In this document: piece by piece, positions 63,159 to 64,000 of the stretch | How the letters are laid out: each line of letters opens with the position of its first letter | Numbering within the stretch: position 1 is the stretch's first letter | Assembly: GCA_965283955.1 (NCBI GenBank) | Contig: CBDIQW010000001.1 | Coordinates: 3,472,001 to 3,536,000, forward strand | DNA: 64,000 nucleotides | Origin: Emticicia sp965283955 | Lineage (GTDB): Bacteria > Bacteroidota > Bacteroidia > Cytophagales > Spirosomataceae | Direction: 5' to 3' | Made by a program: the position numbers and the translations under genes | The notes under the pieces: generated by a model | Database searches by the model: none | Seen by the model: only the letters and a program-made list of their open reading frames with translations | Told to the model about the DNA's origin: nothing

Positions 63159-63986
63159 ATGATGAATTATAGTTTAAATCACGTCCCGAAACGTACAGCC
63201 AAACCTCGTGAAGCTGGTCTAACGATGGTGATGGATAAAGGTCTCAGTATCAGAGAAGTAGAAGATATGTTGTCGATTTCGGCACCACACATTGACATTG
63301 TAAAACTCGGTTGGGCAACTTCATTTGTTACGCCAAACCTAAAAGATAAAGTAAAAGTATATCAAGATGCAGGTATTCCGATTTATTTCGGTGGAACGCT
63401 CTTTGAAGCTTTCGTTGCCCGTGACCAATTCGAAGACTATCTACGAGTATTAGACCAATACAACCTCGAACATGCCGAAGTTTCTGACGGCTCCATCGAA
63501 ATTTCGAGCGAAGAAAAGTGCGGATACATTCGCCGTTTGGCTACTCGTGCAAAAGTGCTTTCAGAAGTAGGCTCAAAAGATGCCGAAAAGATTTTTGCTC
63601 CCTACAAATGGATTGAAATGATGCAGTCGGAGTTGGATGCAGGTGCTTGGAAAGTAATCGGTGAAGCTCGTGAGGGCGGAAATGTGGGCCTTTTCCGTAG
63701 TAGTGGTGAAGTGCGTCAGGGTTTGGTTGATGAAATCATTCATGCCATTCCTGCCGAAAAAATCATTTGGGAAGCTCCACAAAAATCGCAACAAGTGTAC
63801 TTCGTAAAGTTGGTTGGCACAAATGTAAACCTCGGAAATATTGCTCCAAACGAAGTAATTCCACTCGAAACTATCCGTATCGGACTTCGTGGAGATACTT
63901 TCGCTCATTTCTTGCCAGAAAAAACAAAAAAACGTTTCAAACTTGGCAAATACAGCGGCGATAAGCGTATTACGCAAGATGAATAG
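63159..63986 (+). CDS. comA: Phosphosulfolactate synthase
   Basis: Adds sulfite to phosphoenolpyruvate to give (2R)-phospho-3-sulfolactate. The 275-residue TIM barrel shows KPREAGLTMVMDKGLS, DIVKLGWATSF, IPIYFGGTLFEAF, AEVSDGSIEIS, EAREGGNVGLF and IRIGLRGDTFAH, the ComA family pattern. In methanogens it starts coenzyme M synthesis; in Bacteroidota, which lack coenzyme M, it more likely feeds cysteate or sulfonolipid synthesis (inference). The gene is complete in the window; M1 or M2 could be the start. Confidence 0.92.
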   Translation: MMNYSLNHVPKRTAKPREAGLTMVMDKGLSIREVEDMLSISAPHIDIVKLGWATSFVTPNLKDKVKVYQDAGIPIYFGGTLFEAFVARDQFEDYLRVLDQYNLEHAEVSDGSIEISSEEKCGYIRRLATRAKVLSEVGSKDAEKIFAPYKWIEMMQSELDAGAWKVIGEAREGGNVGLFRSSGEVRQGLVDEIIHAIPAEKIIWEAPQKSQQVYFVKLVGTNVNLGNIAPNEVIPLETIRIGLRGDTFAHFLPEKTKKRFKLGKYSGDKRITQDE

Positions 63987-64000
63987 AGTTCTGATTCATT

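Overview
The window comes from a low-GC Bacteroidota chromosome, most likely of the order Cytophagales (an Emticicia/Spirosomaceae-like organism). The evidence is Bacteroidota-type promoters (TTG about 19-22 nt upstream of TAnnTTTG), almost no Shine-Dalgarno sites, many lipoprotein-free secreted proteins with MKK...AQ signal peptides, and family content such as DUF5916, DUF1573, DUF1080, a fused E1 alpha/beta dehydrogenase, PAS-LuxR regulators and the Bacteroidota AURKAIP1/COX24 mini-protein. No tRNA, rRNA or CRISPR array was seen.

Layout. 1-5.3 kb: lipid A Kdo transferase (cut by the left edge), a small DMT exporter, arginine biosynthesis (argE-like, argB) and an interrupted cystathionine synthase/lyase gene. 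5.5-12.3 kb: secreted subtilase, serine hydrolase, nadC, coaX and a frameshifted ArnT-like glycosyltransferase. 12.5-17.7 kb: PAS-LuxR and Crp-type regulators, branched-chain oxoacid dehydrogenase E1 and a DUF1573 protein. 17.8-23.7 kb: ATP-grasp ligase and glutamine-synthetase-like ligase separated by an AAA-ATPase/DUF4276 pair (candidate defence module), then a GntP transporter. 23.8-32 kb: DUF5916 outer-membrane-type protein, 2-hydroxyacid dehydrogenase, unknowns, an HbpS-like protein and an M16 protease.

32.2-38.6 kb is the most distinctive region: six co-directional, tightly packed genes encoding a BtaA-like aminocarboxypropyl transferase, a Rieske oxygenase, a KAS III enzyme, an F390-synthetase-type adenylating ligase, a lactonase-like MBL hydrolase and an OleD-like reductase. 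This looks like a lipid or natural-product pathway whose product I cannot name. 38.8-48.7 kb: PDZ aspartyl protease, secreted nuclease, and two groups of sugar-processing genes (DUF1080 proteins, a propeller dehydrogenase fused to cytochrome c, a GHL6-like hydrolase) around a toxin-antitoxin pair whose toxin carries a nonsense codon. 48.9-64 kb: housekeeping genes (RNase G, HU, MutY, SSB, UvrB, pyrophosphatase, RluB-type pseudouridine synthase, phosphosulfolactate synthase) plus a GH30 glycosidase flanked by two almost identical 127-bp triple-hairpin repeats.

Two genome-wide signals stand out. First, short palindromic elements are frequent, lie between genes and also inside genes: two in-frame in the Kdo transferase, one in the cystathionine synthase/lyase gene, one in the ligase of the lipid cluster. 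Second, at least six other genes carry single- or two-base indels, mostly at homopolymers (ArnT-like, GntP, MutY, MBL hydrolase, OleD-like reductase, secreted nuclease), and two carry in-frame stops (RelE-like toxin, M20 amidohydrolase). Either the assembly has residual homopolymer errors or this genome is losing genes; the sequence alone cannot decide.
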